Below, one piece after another: positions 8,369 to 17,173 of a stretch of 64,000 nucleotides of DNA. This DNA is from Aquabacter spiritensis (lineage in GTDB: Bacteria; Pseudomonadota; Alphaproteobacteria; Rhizobiales; Xanthobacteraceae). A program made the translations under genes and the position numbers. The notes under the pieces were generated by a model. It was not told the DNA's origin and made no database searches. It saw only the letters and a program-made list of their open reading frames with translations. The stretch spans positions 682,001 to 746,000 of the forward strand of contig NZ_SMAI01000001.1 of assembly GCF_004346185.1 (NCBI RefSeq). The letters run 5' to 3'. Each line of letters begins with the position of its first letter. Position 1 is the stretch's first letter.

Positions 8369-9868
8369 ATGGCACTGCGACGCGACCGGTCCACCAAGAT
8401 CGTTGCCACTGTCGGCCCGGCCTCGAACAGCCCCGAAATGCTGCGGGCCCTGTTCATGGCCGGGGTCGACGTCTTCCGGCTGAACTTCAGTCACGGGACC
8501 CAGGACGGCCACGGCGAGGTTCTCGCGCGCATCCGTGCACTGGAGGCAGAAACCGGCCGCCCGATCGGCGTCATCGCCGACCTCCAGGGGCCGAAGCTGC
8601 GGCTCGGCCGGTTCGAGAACAATGCCATCACATTCGCGCCTGGCGCGGTGCTGCGCTTCGATGCGGACGTCGAACGACTGGGCAGCGAAACCCGCGTGCC
8701 GATCCCCCATCCCGACATCATCGAGGCGCTGACCCTCGGCGCCACTGTCCTGTGCGACGACGGCAAGGTGCGCCTGAAAGTGGTCGCCAAAGGGCCGGGC
8801 TGGCTGGATGCGGAAGTCATCTCCGGCACCCGCTTGTCCAACAACAAGGGCTTCAACATCCCCGACGTGCTCCTGCCGCTTTCGCCGCTGACGGAAAAGG
8901 ACCGGGCCGACCTCACCTTCGCTCTCGACAAGGGCGTGGAATGGATCGCCCTTTCTTTTGTGCAGCGACCCGACGACGTCCGTGAGGCGCGCGCGCTGAT
9001 CGGCGACCGCGCTGCTATCATGCTGAAAATGGAAAAGCCGGCGGCGGTCGAGCATCTGACCGAACTGGTCCAGCTTGCCGATGCCATCATGGTGGCGCGC
9101 GGCGATCTCGGGGTCGAACTGTCCCTGCCGGAGATTCCGGCGATCCAGAAACGCATGATCGCCGAATCGCGGCGCTATGCCCGCCCGGTGATCGTTGCGA
9201 CCCAGATGCTGGAGAGCATGATCAGCGCCCCGGTCCCGACGCGGGCGGAAGTCTCCGACGTCGCGACCGCCGTCTATGAGGGCGCGGACTGCGTCATGCT
9301 TTCGGCAGAGAGCGCCGCCGGCCAGTATCCCGTGGAGGCCGTCTCGGTGATGGACGACATTATCCGCAACGTGGAGCGCGATCCGGGATATCGCCGTATC
9401 CTCGACGCGACGCACGGCTCGGCGGGCGCCACGATCGGCGATGCGGTGATCAAAGCGGCGGCGCAGATCGCGACCGCGGTCGACGCCGCGGCGCTGGTCG
9501 CCTACACGCTCTCCGGCACGACCGGCCTGCGCGCCGCGCGCGAGCGCCCGCCTTTGCCGATTCTCGGCATTACCAGCCGGATCGAGACGGCGCGGCGCTT
9601 GGCTTTGTCCTATGGGGTGCATGCCGTGCATGCCCCGGGCGACATCCACTCCTTCGGGGAGATGGTCGACAAAGCGGTCCGGATTGCCGTTGATGAGGGA
9701 CTAGGCGTAGCGGGCGACCGGCTCGCCATCACGGCGGGTGTCCCCTTCGCCCGTCCGGGCACGACGAACATCCTGCGCGTGACGACGATCGGCGACACCG
9801 ACCCGCCGAGCAAGCACGACGTCGAAGCCGAAGTCGTCTCCTCGCGCCGGGTCCGAGAGCCGGCCTGA
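8369..9868 (+). CDS. pyk: Pyruvate kinase
   Basis: The enzyme transfers phosphate from phosphoenolpyruvate to ADP in the last step of glycolysis. The 499-residue product starts RDRSTKIVATVGPAS and has RLNFSHG, the K+/Mg2+ site region IMVARGDLGVEL, and MLESMI with the TRAEVSDVATAV loop. Length and domain order (barrel, lid, C-terminal regulatory domain) are normal. AGGGGAAAG precedes the ATG. Placing pyk behind gcl-hyi-glxR makes sense if glycerate is phosphorylated and taken to pyruvate. The usual glycerate kinase neighbour is missing. Confidence 0.96.
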   Translation: MALRRDRSTKIVATVGPASNSPEMLRALFMAGVDVFRLNFSHGTQDGHGEVLARIRALEAETGRPIGVIADLQGPKLRLGRFENNAITFAPGAVLRFDADVERLGSETRVPIPHPDIIEALTLGATVLCDDGKVRLKVVAKGPGWLDAEVISGTRLSNNKGFNIPDVLLPLSPLTEKDRADLTFALDKGVEWIALSFVQRPDDVREARALIGDRAAIMLKMEKPAAVEHLTELVQLADAIMVARGDLGVELSLPEIPAIQKRMIAESRRYARPVIVATQMLESMISAPVPTRAEVSDVATAVYEGADCVMLSAESAAGQYPVEAVSVMDDIIRNVERDPGYRRILDATHGSAGATIGDAVIKAAAQIATAVDAAALVAYTLSGTTGLRAARERPPLPILGITSRIETARRLALSYGVHAVHAPGDIHSFGEMVDKAVRIAVDEGLGVAGDRLAITAGVPFARPGTTNILRVTTIGDTDPPSKHDVEAEVVSSRRVREPA

Positions 9869-9943
9869 CGCGGCAAAGAGCCGCGTAGACCCAGTTCCTC
9901 AAGGGCTGGGAGGGGTGCTGTGCCACCCTCCCCTTGCCTTTTA
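9868..9943 (+). terminator. Double hairpin terminator after pyk
   Basis: Two hairpins follow the pyk stop. ACGCGGC-AAAGA-GCCGCGT starts at the last base of the stop codon. A second GC-rich stem (GGGAGGGGTG against CCACCCTCCC with one bulge, 9908-9933) is followed by TTGCCTTTTAT. The second unit is a good intrinsic terminator that closes the glyoxylate block. Confidence 0.7.
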
Positions 9944-9990
9944 TCGGCAGCGTCGCGAAGCTCCTCGCCTGACTGAGCGACGAGGTGCGC

Positions 9991-10461
9991 ATGCCGGTTG
10001 AAATCGAGCGCAAGTATCTCGTCACGTCCGACGCGTGGCGCGAGGACATGGCGGGGACCCCCTATCGTCAGGGCTATATGTGTGTGTCGGAACTCGCCAC
10101 CGTGCGTGTCCGCCAAGCCGGGGAGCGCGCCTTTCTGACCATCAAGGGGGCGACCGCCGGCCTTTCCCGGGCCGAATTCGAATACGAAATCCCGGTGCCC
10201 GACGCCGAGATCATGCTGCGCGACCATTGCACGAAGCCGCTGATCGAAAAGACCCGCTACGAAGTGCCGTTCGGCGGCAAGATCTGGACGGTGGATGTCT
10301 TCGATGCCGCGAATGCCGGACTGATCGTCGCCGAGGTCGAACTCACCCATGCCGACGAACAGGTGCAGATCCCGCCCTGGGCCGGCCGGGAAGTCACCGA
10401 CGATCCGCGTTACCGCAACTCGTCCTTGATCAGCGATCCGATGAACGGATCGGATCAATAA
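9991..10461 (+). CDS. CYTH domain protein (triphosphate tunnel metalloenzyme)
   Basis: This is a 156-residue single CYTH domain. The hallmark EIERKYLV is at residues 3-10, followed by the alternating Arg, Lys and Glu residues of the triphosphate tunnel (RVRQAG, FLTIKG, EFEYEI, KTRYEV, VDVFD, EVEL). Bacterial relatives hydrolyse inorganic tripolyphosphate or act on other triphosphates in the cytoplasm. The true substrate cannot be told from sequence. An upstream in-frame GTG exists, but GAGG lies five bases before the ATG at 9991. A hairpin (CGATCCG/CGGATCG, 10434-10452) lies at the end of the gene and may serve the convergent pair. Confidence 0.88.
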   Translation: MPVEIERKYLVTSDAWREDMAGTPYRQGYMCVSELATVRVRQAGERAFLTIKGATAGLSRAEFEYEIPVPDAEIMLRDHCTKPLIEKTRYEVPFGGKIWTVDVFDAANAGLIVAEVELTHADEQVQIPPWAGREVTDDPRYRNSSLISDPMNGSDQ

Positions 10462-10473
10462 ACCATGGCGCCG

Positions 10474-11319
10474 TCATGCCGGCTGGGCCAATGCCGCCTC
10501 GATTTCTAGAAGGTCGCGCCAGACCAGGCGTTTGCCGAGCGGGGTACGCAGCAGGTAAGCGGGGTGGAAGGTGGGCATCGCACGGATGGTCCGCGATCCC
10601 GTGTCGTAGGGATGGAAGCGCCCGCGTATCTTCGTGATCCCCTCGGTGACGCCGAGCAAGGTCTGAGCCGAGGGTCCTCCGAGGCAGATCAGAAAGTCCG
10701 GATTGGCCAGCTCGATCTGGCGGCGGATGAACGGCAGACAGATCGCGGTCTCCTGAGGGGTCGGGGTGCGGTTGCCCGGCGGACGCCAGGGCACGACATT
10801 GCCGATATAGGCCGAGCCGCGGTCGAGACCGATCGCCGCCATCATCAGATCGAGCAGGCGTCCGGAGCGGCCGACGAAGGGCAATCCCTGGATATCCTCG
10901 TCACGACCCGGTGCCTCGCCGACGAACATGATCCGCGCCCGCGGGTTGCCGTCGGCGAAGACGAGTCGGGTCGCCGTGCGCTTCAGCGGGCACCCTTCGA
11001 ACGTCTCGAGCATGGCCCGCAACTCATCGAGGCTCGCCGCCGTGCGTGCGAGTTCGCGCGCCGCCATCACCGCCTCGTCCGGGGCCTGCGCGGCGATCAT
11101 CGAGGCGGGAACCGACAATGCGGGGCGCGGAGTATTCGGCTCGGCCGGCGTCCCACGATGCCCGGGCCGATCGAGAGCTGGTGCGGGGGAGACCGGACGC
11201 GGTACAGCCGGAACGGCCGCGAACCGGTTCACCGGCGCATCGCCAAGGGCGGCGTCCACCCCCGCCTCGACATGGAGGGCGAGAAGATCGCGAATGTATG
11301 AAGGAGAGAAATTCGTCAT
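10474..11319 (-). CDS. Uracil-DNA glycosylase, family 4-like, Fe-S cysteines incomplete
   Basis: This is a predicted base-excision repair enzyme that removes uracil from DNA. It has motif A FVGEAPGRDEDIQGLPFVG, the RPPGNRTPTPQE segment and the C-terminal TFHPAYLL motif. Family 4 enzymes hold a 4Fe-4S cluster with four cysteines (a CxxC pair, CRPPGNR and a later Cys). Here the CxxC is reduced to a single Cys in EGCPLKR, and the CRPPGNR cysteine is Trp (PWRPPGNR). Only three cysteines exist in all. The first 90 residues are a Pro/Ala-rich tail. The frame begins at TTG 11352. I prefer the ATG at 11319, but 11337 is possible. Confidence 0.85.
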   Translation of the reverse strand: MTNFSPSYIRDLLALHVEAGVDAALGDAPVNRFAAVPAVPRPVSPAPALDRPGHRGTPAEPNTPRPALSVPASMIAAQAPDEAVMAARELARTAASLDELRAMLETFEGCPLKRTATRLVFADGNPRARIMFVGEAPGRDEDIQGLPFVGRSGRLLDLMMAAIGLDRGSAYIGNVVPWRPPGNRTPTPQETAICLPFIRRQIELANPDFLICLGGPSAQTLLGVTEGITKIRGRFHPYDTGSRTIRAMPTFHPAYLLRTPLGKRLVWRDLLEIEAALAQPA

Positions 11320-11458
11320 TAGCCCGGGCGCCTGCATTCCATCATAGAGCAACGCGGCCGCTCCTGCGACGCCGCAGAGGCCCCCGCGTCCATCGCAGGT
11401 GCAGCAAGCGAATTGTCATAGGCGGCCAAGCGTGGAAAAACTCCAAGGACGCAGATGA

Positions 11459-13147
11459 ATGTCTAGGGACGAGGCGATGACAGAGGCGGAACTGCCGGAA
11501 CGCGAGGGCATGGATTACGACGTGGTGGTGGTCGGCGCAGGCCCCGCCGGCCTCGCGACCGCGATCCGCCTGAAACAGCTTGCGCAGGAGCGGAGCGAGG
11601 AGCTGTCCGTCGTCGTGGTCGAGAAGGGGTCGGAAGTCGGGGCCCACATCTTGTCGGGCGCTGTGATCGACCCGTCCGGCCTCGACGCCCTGATCCCCGG
11701 CTGGCGCGAGGAAACCGATGCGCCTCTCGTGACTCAGGTTTCGGACGACGAATTTTATCTCCTCGGCCCGGCCGGCGGCGTGCGGCTCCCGAATATGCTG
11801 ATGCCGCCCCTGATGGACAATCACGGCAATTATGTCGGCTCCCTCGGCAATGTGTGCCGCTGGCTCGCCGTCAAAGCCGAGGCGATCGGCGTCGAGATCT
11901 ATCCAGGCTTCGCCGCCGACGAGATCCTGTTCGACGAAGCGGGCGCCGTGCGCGGTATCGCGACCGGCGACATGGGGGTGGGGCGTGACGGCGCGCCGAA
12001 GGGCGAATTCACCCGCGGCATGGAGTTGCGCGGCCGCTACACCGTGTTCGCAGAAGGCGCGCGGGGCCATCTCACCAAGCAGCTCATCGCGCGGTTCGGC
12101 CTGGATGCCGGCCGGGAACCCGGCAAATATGGCATCGGCCTGAAGGAATTGTGGAAGGTGCGGCCGGAGAAGCACCGGCCCGGTCTGGTGCAGCACGCCT
12201 TCGGCTGGCCGCTCGGGCACAGCACCGGCGGCGGAGCCTTCCTCTATCATATGGAGGACGAGCAGGTGATGGTGGGCTTCGTCGTCCACCTCAACTACCA
12301 GAACCCCTATCTCTCGCCCTTCGACGAATTCCAGCGCTTCAAGACCCACCCGCTCTTTCGCGACACGTTCGAGGGCGCCAAGCGCCTCTCCTACGGGGCG
12401 CGGGCGATCACGGAGGGCGGATGGCAGAGCGTGCCGAAGCTCGCCTTTCCCGGCGGTCTTCTGGTCGGATGTGCAGCCGGATTCGTGAATGTGCCGCGCA
12501 TCAAGGGCAGCCACAATGCGGTGCTTTCCGGCATGCTCGCAGCCGAGCATCTCGTCTCCGCTCTAGCGGAGGGCCGGGGACACGACGAACTCGCGAGCTA
12601 CGAGGGGAGCTGGCGCCATTCGGCGATCGGCGCGGATCTCAAGAAGGTGCGAAACGTCAAACCCCTCTGGTCGCGCTTCGGCACCTTCATCGGCATTGGC
12701 CTCGGCGCGTTGGACATGTGGACCAACACGTTCGGCTTCTCGCTGTTCGGCACGCTGAAGCACGGCAAGACCGACGCGGCGAGCCTGAAGCCGGCAGCCC
12801 AGTTCAAGCCCATCGCCTATCCCAAGCCCGACGGCGTGCTCACCTTCGACAAGCTGTCTTCGGTGTTCATCTCGAACACCAATCACGAGGAGGACCAGCA
12901 GGTCCATCTGAAGGTCAAGGACATGGCGCTGCAGAAGGCGTCCGAGCACGACATCTATGCCGGCCCCTCGAACCGCTATTGCCCGGCAGGGGTCTATGAA
13001 TGGGTGGAGGAGACGTCGGGTCCACGCTTCCAGATCAACGCGCAGAACTGCGTTCACTGCAAGACGTGCGACATCAAGGATCCGAACCAGAACATCGTCT
13101 GGACCGCCCCGGAGGGCGGCGGCGGACCGAACTATCCCAATATGTGA
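11459..13147 (+). CDS. Electron transfer flavoprotein-ubiquinone oxidoreductase
   Basis: This membrane-surface enzyme passes electrons from reduced ETF (fatty acid and amino acid oxidation) to ubiquinone. The 562-residue product has an N-terminal FAD dinucleotide fold (DVVVVGAGPAGLATAIRL), the GWPLG and AEGARGHLTK regions of the family, and a C-terminal 4Fe-4S domain. The cluster cysteines are in CPAGVYEW and NCVHCKTCDIKDP. AAGGA lies nine bases before the ATG at 11459. A second ATG at 11477 also has a possible ribosome binding site. It is divergent from the glycosylase and convergent with prfB. Confidence 0.96.
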   Translation: MSRDEAMTEAELPEREGMDYDVVVVGAGPAGLATAIRLKQLAQERSEELSVVVVEKGSEVGAHILSGAVIDPSGLDALIPGWREETDAPLVTQVSDDEFYLLGPAGGVRLPNMLMPPLMDNHGNYVGSLGNVCRWLAVKAEAIGVEIYPGFAADEILFDEAGAVRGIATGDMGVGRDGAPKGEFTRGMELRGRYTVFAEGARGHLTKQLIARFGLDAGREPGKYGIGLKELWKVRPEKHRPGLVQHAFGWPLGHSTGGGAFLYHMEDEQVMVGFVVHLNYQNPYLSPFDEFQRFKTHPLFRDTFEGAKRLSYGARAITEGGWQSVPKLAFPGGLLVGCAAGFVNVPRIKGSHNAVLSGMLAAEHLVSALAEGRGHDELASYEGSWRHSAIGADLKKVRNVKPLWSRFGTFIGIGLGALDMWTNTFGFSLFGTLKHGKTDAASLKPAAQFKPIAYPKPDGVLTFDKLSSVFISNTNHEEDQQVHLKVKDMALQKASEHDIYAGPSNRYCPAGVYEWVEETSGPRFQINAQNCVHCKTCDIKDPNQNIVWTAPEGGGGPNYPNM

Positions 13148-13160
13148 CCGGGCGCACTGC

Positions 13161-13198
13161 GAGAATATGATCCGATCAGGCTGCAACGGCCTGATCGG
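13161..13198. repeat. Dispersed palindromic element, copy B (hairpin between convergent genes)
   Basis: CCGATCAGGC and GCCTGATCGG form a perfect 10-bp stem with a seven-base loop, between the ETF oxidoreductase and prfB. Neither side has a T tract. The GAG-N4-TG-N2-CCGATC start and the CTGATCGG about 30 bases later match the element after hyi. It may be a copy of one repeat family as well as a Rho-independent-like barrier. Confidence 0.5.
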
Positions 13199-13246
13199 CG
13201 AAGTGTGTTCCCCGAAATTGGTCGGCGCATGCCTTCGGGCAGGCGC

Positions 13247-14377
13247 CTATTCGACGTCCGCCACTTCGGCCGGGCCGCCGCCATAGGCGCGCTGGGCCAG
13301 CGCGGCTTCCATGAAAGGGTCGAGATCGCCGTCGAGAACCTCCTGCGGGGTGCCGGACTGGACCCCGGTGCGCAAGTCCTTCACCAATTGATAGGGCTGG
13401 AGCACGTAGGAGCGGATCTGGTGACCCCAGCCGATATCGGTCCTGGCCGCCTGCTCGGCCGCCGCCTCCGCCTCGCGCCTCTTCAGCTCCGCCTCGTAGA
13501 GCTTGGCGCGCAGCATGTTCCAGGCCGTGGCCCGGTTCTTGTGCTGCGAACGGTCGCCTTGGGACACCACCGCGATGCCGGTCGGCATATGGGTGAGGCG
13601 AACCGCCGATTCGGTCTTGTTCACGTGCTGGCCGCCCGCGCCGCCCGAGCGCATCGTATCCACCCGCACGTCGCTTTCGTTGATTTCGACGACGATCCGG
13701 TCGTCGATGACCGGATAGACGTCGACCGAGGCGAACGAGGTCTGGCGGCGCGCATTCGAATCGAACGGCGAGATCCGGACCAGACGATGCACGCCAGCTT
13801 CCGTCTTCAGCCAGCCATAGGCATTGTGGCCCTTGACCAGGATGGTGGCCGACTTGAGGCCAGCCTGTTCCCCCGCCGATTCGTCGACCAGTTCCACCTT
13901 GAAGCCACGGCGTTCGCACCAGCGGGTATACATGCGCAGCAGCATCTCCGCCCAGTCCTGGCTGTCGGTGCCGCCGGCGCCGGCATGGACCTCGAGATAA
14001 CTGTCGTTGTTGTCGGCTTCGCCGGAGAGCAGCGCCTCCAGCTCGCGCCGCGCCAATTCGGCCTTGAGGCCGTCGAGCGCCCCGGCCGCTTCCGCGATCA
14101 CGCCCTCGTCGCCCTCCGCCTCGCCGAGTTCGATCAATTCGACATGGTCGTTGAGATCCTTGGTGACGCGGTCGATCGCCCCGATCGAATCCTCGAGCCC
14201 GGTCCGCTCCTGCATCACCTTCTGCGCGCGCTCGGGATCATTCCAGAGATCGGGCTCCTCAGCGATCGCATTCAGTTCGGCGAGGCGGCGGCGCGCGCGG
14301 TCGAGGTTGAGATGCTGGCGCAGCAGCTCAACCGACTGACGGATGTCCTCGACTTTCGCGGCGAGTTCCGCGCGCAT
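13247..14377 (-). CDS. prfB: Peptide chain release factor 2
   Basis: RF2 reads UGA and UAA stop codons on the ribosome and releases the peptide. The 376-residue product has the SPF anticodon-like tripeptide (RISPFDS) and the GGQ motif (SGGAGGQHVNKTESAV). Both are diagnostic of RF2. Many bacteria make RF2 through a programmed +1 frameshift near codon 25. Here the frame is continuous, as is common in alphaproteobacteria. The frame opens 21 codons earlier, but GGACAGG before the ATG at 14377 and the MRAELAAKVEDI start support this choice. It follows the penicillin-binding protein gene in the same direction with a 126-base gap. Confidence 0.96.
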   Translation of the reverse strand: MRAELAAKVEDIRQSVELLRQHLNLDRARRRLAELNAIAEEPDLWNDPERAQKVMQERTGLEDSIGAIDRVTKDLNDHVELIELGEAEGDEGVIAEAAGALDGLKAELARRELEALLSGEADNNDSYLEVHAGAGGTDSQDWAEMLLRMYTRWCERRGFKVELVDESAGEQAGLKSATILVKGHNAYGWLKTEAGVHRLVRISPFDSNARRQTSFASVDVYPVIDDRIVVEINESDVRVDTMRSGGAGGQHVNKTESAVRLTHMPTGIAVVSQGDRSQHKNRATAWNMLRAKLYEAELKRREAEAAAEQAARTDIGWGHQIRSYVLQPYQLVKDLRTGVQSGTPQEVLDGDLDPFMEAALAQRAYGGGPAEVADVE

Positions 14378-14503
14378 GGCAAACCTGTCCTTCCGATAAG
14401 GGCCGGGGAAAATAGCGGGGGGGCTGATGCGTGTAAACACACGCCCGACCGAGGTGGCGCAGGCCGCCGGATCGGGCGTGGATCAATCAGCCGTCGGCGC
14501 GGC

Positions 14504-16954
14504 TCAGTAAAGGCCGCCAGTGCCCGAACGCACCGCGCGGTCGGCCTCCGGGGTGACGCCGAAGGACGAATCGGACGCGCCGATGATCGAATAGCTGTCG
14601 GGCGGCGCCGTCCCGGGCTTGAAGGCTTCGAGGATCGCGTTCTCACCGGGCCCCGCGCGCAGCCCGCTCTTCGGATTGATGCGCACCAGTTTGATGCCCG
14701 GAGGGACGCGGAACGGGATGGCCGGACGGTCGGCGAGCGCCGTCTTCATGAAATCGCGGACGATCGGCGCGGAAAGCAGACCGCCCGTCGATCCCTTACC
14801 CATGCCCTTGGGCTTGTCGAAGCCGAGATAGACCCCGACCACCATTTCCGGGGTATAGCCGATGAACCAGGCGTCCTTCTCGTCGTTCGTCGTGCCCGTC
14901 TTCCCGGCAAGGGGACGGCCGAGTTCCTTCAGCGCCGTGCCGGTGCCGCGCTGGACGACGCCCTCCATCATCGACGTGATCTGATAGGAGGTCATCGGAT
15001 CCAGCACCACCGGGCGGCGATCGATCAGGGTCGGCTCGGCCTGATTCTGCCACCTTTGGGCATCGCAGCCGCGGCATTCCCGCTCGTCATGGCGATAGAT
15101 GGTGTGACCGTAGCGATCCTGGATGCGGTCGATCAAGGAGGGGGTCACCTTGCGCCCGCCATTGGCGATGATCGCATAGGCGCCGACCATGCGCATCAAG
15201 GTGGTTTCGCCCGCGCCGAGCGACATCGAGAGCACCGGTAGCATGTCGTCGTAAATGCCGAAGCGCCGAGCATATTCGGCGACGATCGGCATGCCGACAT
15301 CCTGCGCGAGGCGGACGGTCATGACGTTACGCGACTGTTCGAGGCCGAACCGCAGCGTCTGCGGGCCGTAAAACTTCTTGGCATAGTTCTCCGGCGCCCA
15401 AACCGGCATTCCCGGCCCCTGATCGATCTCGATCGGTGCGTCGAGGACGACGGTCGAAGGCGTATAGCCGTTGTCGAGCGCCGCCGAATAGACGAACGGC
15501 TTGAACGAGGAACCGGGTTGCCGCAGGGCCTGGGTGGCACGGTTGAACTGGCTCTCGTCGTAGGAGAAGCCGCCGGACAGAGCGAGCACGCGACCGGTGA
15601 GCGGCTCCATCACCACGATCGCGCCTTCCACCTCCGGCATCTGGTGCAGGCGGTATTGTCCGTCCTTCCCGGCGAGCGGCTCGACATAGATCACGTCGCC
15701 CGGCTTCACGACCTGGGAGACCGAGGTCACCGCCTTGTAGGCGTCGGGACCGCGCGTCCAGCGCGCCCATTTCACCCCTTCGAGCGGCAGAAGGCCGATG
15801 TCCCGCTGCGTCGACACCGCGCCGGATCTTTCGCGCGGCGGCTGGAGGCCGATCCGCGCGGTATCCTTGCCGGCATCCAGAACCACCGCGAGCTTCCAGG
15901 GGATGTCGTAATAGGCCTTCACTTCGGCGAGCTTGACCCCCCAATCCGGCGTGAGTTCGATCTGCTTGATCGGTCCGCGCCAGCCGCGCTGCTCGTCATA
16001 CCGCACGAGACCGTCGGCGAGCGCCTTCTTGGCGACGACCTGGAGCTTGGGATTGAGCGCCGTCCGGACCGAGAGACCACCCTCATAGAGCTTGGTCTCG
16101 CCATAGCGCTCATAGATCTGCCGCCGCACCTCTTCCGCGTAATATTCCGCGGCGAAGATCTGCGCGCCGGTCGGCCGCGGCGTCACGTCCAGCGGCGCCT
16201 TGCGGGCGGCGTCGGCGTCCACATTGGAAATGAAGCCGTTTTCCGCCATGCGGTCGATCACCCAATTGCGGCGGTCGATCGCCCGGTCACGGTCGCGGAA
16301 GGGATTGTAGGAGGACGGCGCCTTGGGGAGAGCGGCGAGGTAGGCGGCTTCGGGCGCCGTCAATTCGTCCACCGACTTGTCGAAATAAACCAAAGCGGCG
16401 GCGGCGATGCCATACGCCCCCATGCCGAGATAGATCTCGTTCAGATAGAGTTCGAGAATCCGATCCTTGGAATAGGCCCGCTCGATTCGCAGCGCCAGCA
16501 GCGCCTCCTTGATCTTTCGATCGATCGAGACCTCGTTGGTCAGAAGGAAGTTCTTCGCCACCTGCTGGGTGATGGTCGAGGCGCCCTGCGGCCGGCGATT
16601 GGTCCCGTAATTCTGCACATAGACCAGCGCCGCCCGGAAAATGCCGGACGGGTCGATGCCGCCATGCTCGTAGAAATTCTTGTCTTCAGCAGACAAGAAG
16701 GCCTCGATCACCAGCTTCGGAACCGATTGGATCGGGATGTAGAGACGCTTCTGCCGCGCCCATTCGGCCACCAGCGATCCGTCGTCGGCATGGACGCGGG
16801 TCATCACCGGCGGCTCATAATTCTGGAGCTGCGAATAATCGGGAAGGTCCTGGGAATATTTCCACACGAAATATGTGGCGCCCGCCGCGCCCACCATCAG
16901 CACGATCGTGCCGAGAGCGAACAAAAACCCGAAGAACCTCAACAGCAGCCGCAT
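14504..16954 (-). CDS. mrcA: Class A penicillin-binding protein 1A
   Basis: This bifunctional inner-membrane enzyme polymerises glycan strands and cross-links peptides of peptidoglycan. The 816-residue product has one N-terminal transmembrane segment (about 5-27). A glycosyltransferase domain follows, with AEDKNFYEHGGIDPSG and QGASTITQQVAKN. The transpeptidase domain has the catalytic SSFK (RQPGSSFKPF) and KTGTTND. GGAG lies eight bases before the ATG at 16954, so the 18-codon upstream extension was left out. It sits between the cell-wall amidase and prfB, all leftward, an arrangement common in Hyphomicrobiales. Confidence 0.95.
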   Translation of the reverse strand: MRLLLRFFGFLFALGTIVLMVGAAGATYFVWKYSQDLPDYSQLQNYEPPVMTRVHADDGSLVAEWARQKRLYIPIQSVPKLVIEAFLSAEDKNFYEHGGIDPSGIFRAALVYVQNYGTNRRPQGASTITQQVAKNFLLTNEVSIDRKIKEALLALRIERAYSKDRILELYLNEIYLGMGAYGIAAAALVYFDKSVDELTAPEAAYLAALPKAPSSYNPFRDRDRAIDRRNWVIDRMAENGFISNVDADAARKAPLDVTPRPTGAQIFAAEYYAEEVRRQIYERYGETKLYEGGLSVRTALNPKLQVVAKKALADGLVRYDEQRGWRGPIKQIELTPDWGVKLAEVKAYYDIPWKLAVVLDAGKDTARIGLQPPRERSGAVSTQRDIGLLPLEGVKWARWTRGPDAYKAVTSVSQVVKPGDVIYVEPLAGKDGQYRLHQMPEVEGAIVVMEPLTGRVLALSGGFSYDESQFNRATQALRQPGSSFKPFVYSAALDNGYTPSTVVLDAPIEIDQGPGMPVWAPENYAKKFYGPQTLRFGLEQSRNVMTVRLAQDVGMPIVAEYARRFGIYDDMLPVLSMSLGAGETTLMRMVGAYAIIANGGRKVTPSLIDRIQDRYGHTIYRHDERECRGCDAQRWQNQAEPTLIDRRPVVLDPMTSYQITSMMEGVVQRGTGTALKELGRPLAGKTGTTNDEKDAWFIGYTPEMVVGVYLGFDKPKGMGKGSTGGLLSAPIVRDFMKTALADRPAIPFRVPPGIKLVRINPKSGLRAGPGENAILEAFKPGTAPPDSYSIIGASDSSFGVTPEADRAVRSGTGGLY

Positions 16955-17173
16955 TCGCCGGCTCCTCTCGTCCGAGGCCCGCCTCCGGGCACCCCCGTCC
17001 TGCACCATCGACCAGGCCGAACGGCCGGCGTCTCCTGTCCGCGCCGACGCACCGGAACGGAGAGCATCCCGCTATGTTGGCGAAAAGTGGCCGCTTCACG
17101 GCCATGTCCGATCCGGCAGCGGGATCGGTCCACATGATGCCCGCAAAGCACGCAACCCGCCAGGGCGGCCGGT

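Noticed and set aside
7820-9649. A 609-codon open frame opposite pyk and glxR.
   Set aside because: It is fully antisense to two clear genes, has no ribosome binding site, and shows only reverse-complement composition.
14300-14377. A programmed +1 frameshift site in prfB.
   Set aside because: The reading frame is continuous from the ATG, with no in-frame UGA and no CUU-UGA slip site near codon 25.
13205-15241. A 678-codon open frame opposite prfB and the penicillin-binding protein.
   Set aside because: It is antisense to two conserved genes and crosses their intergenic gap. It has no recognisable domain.
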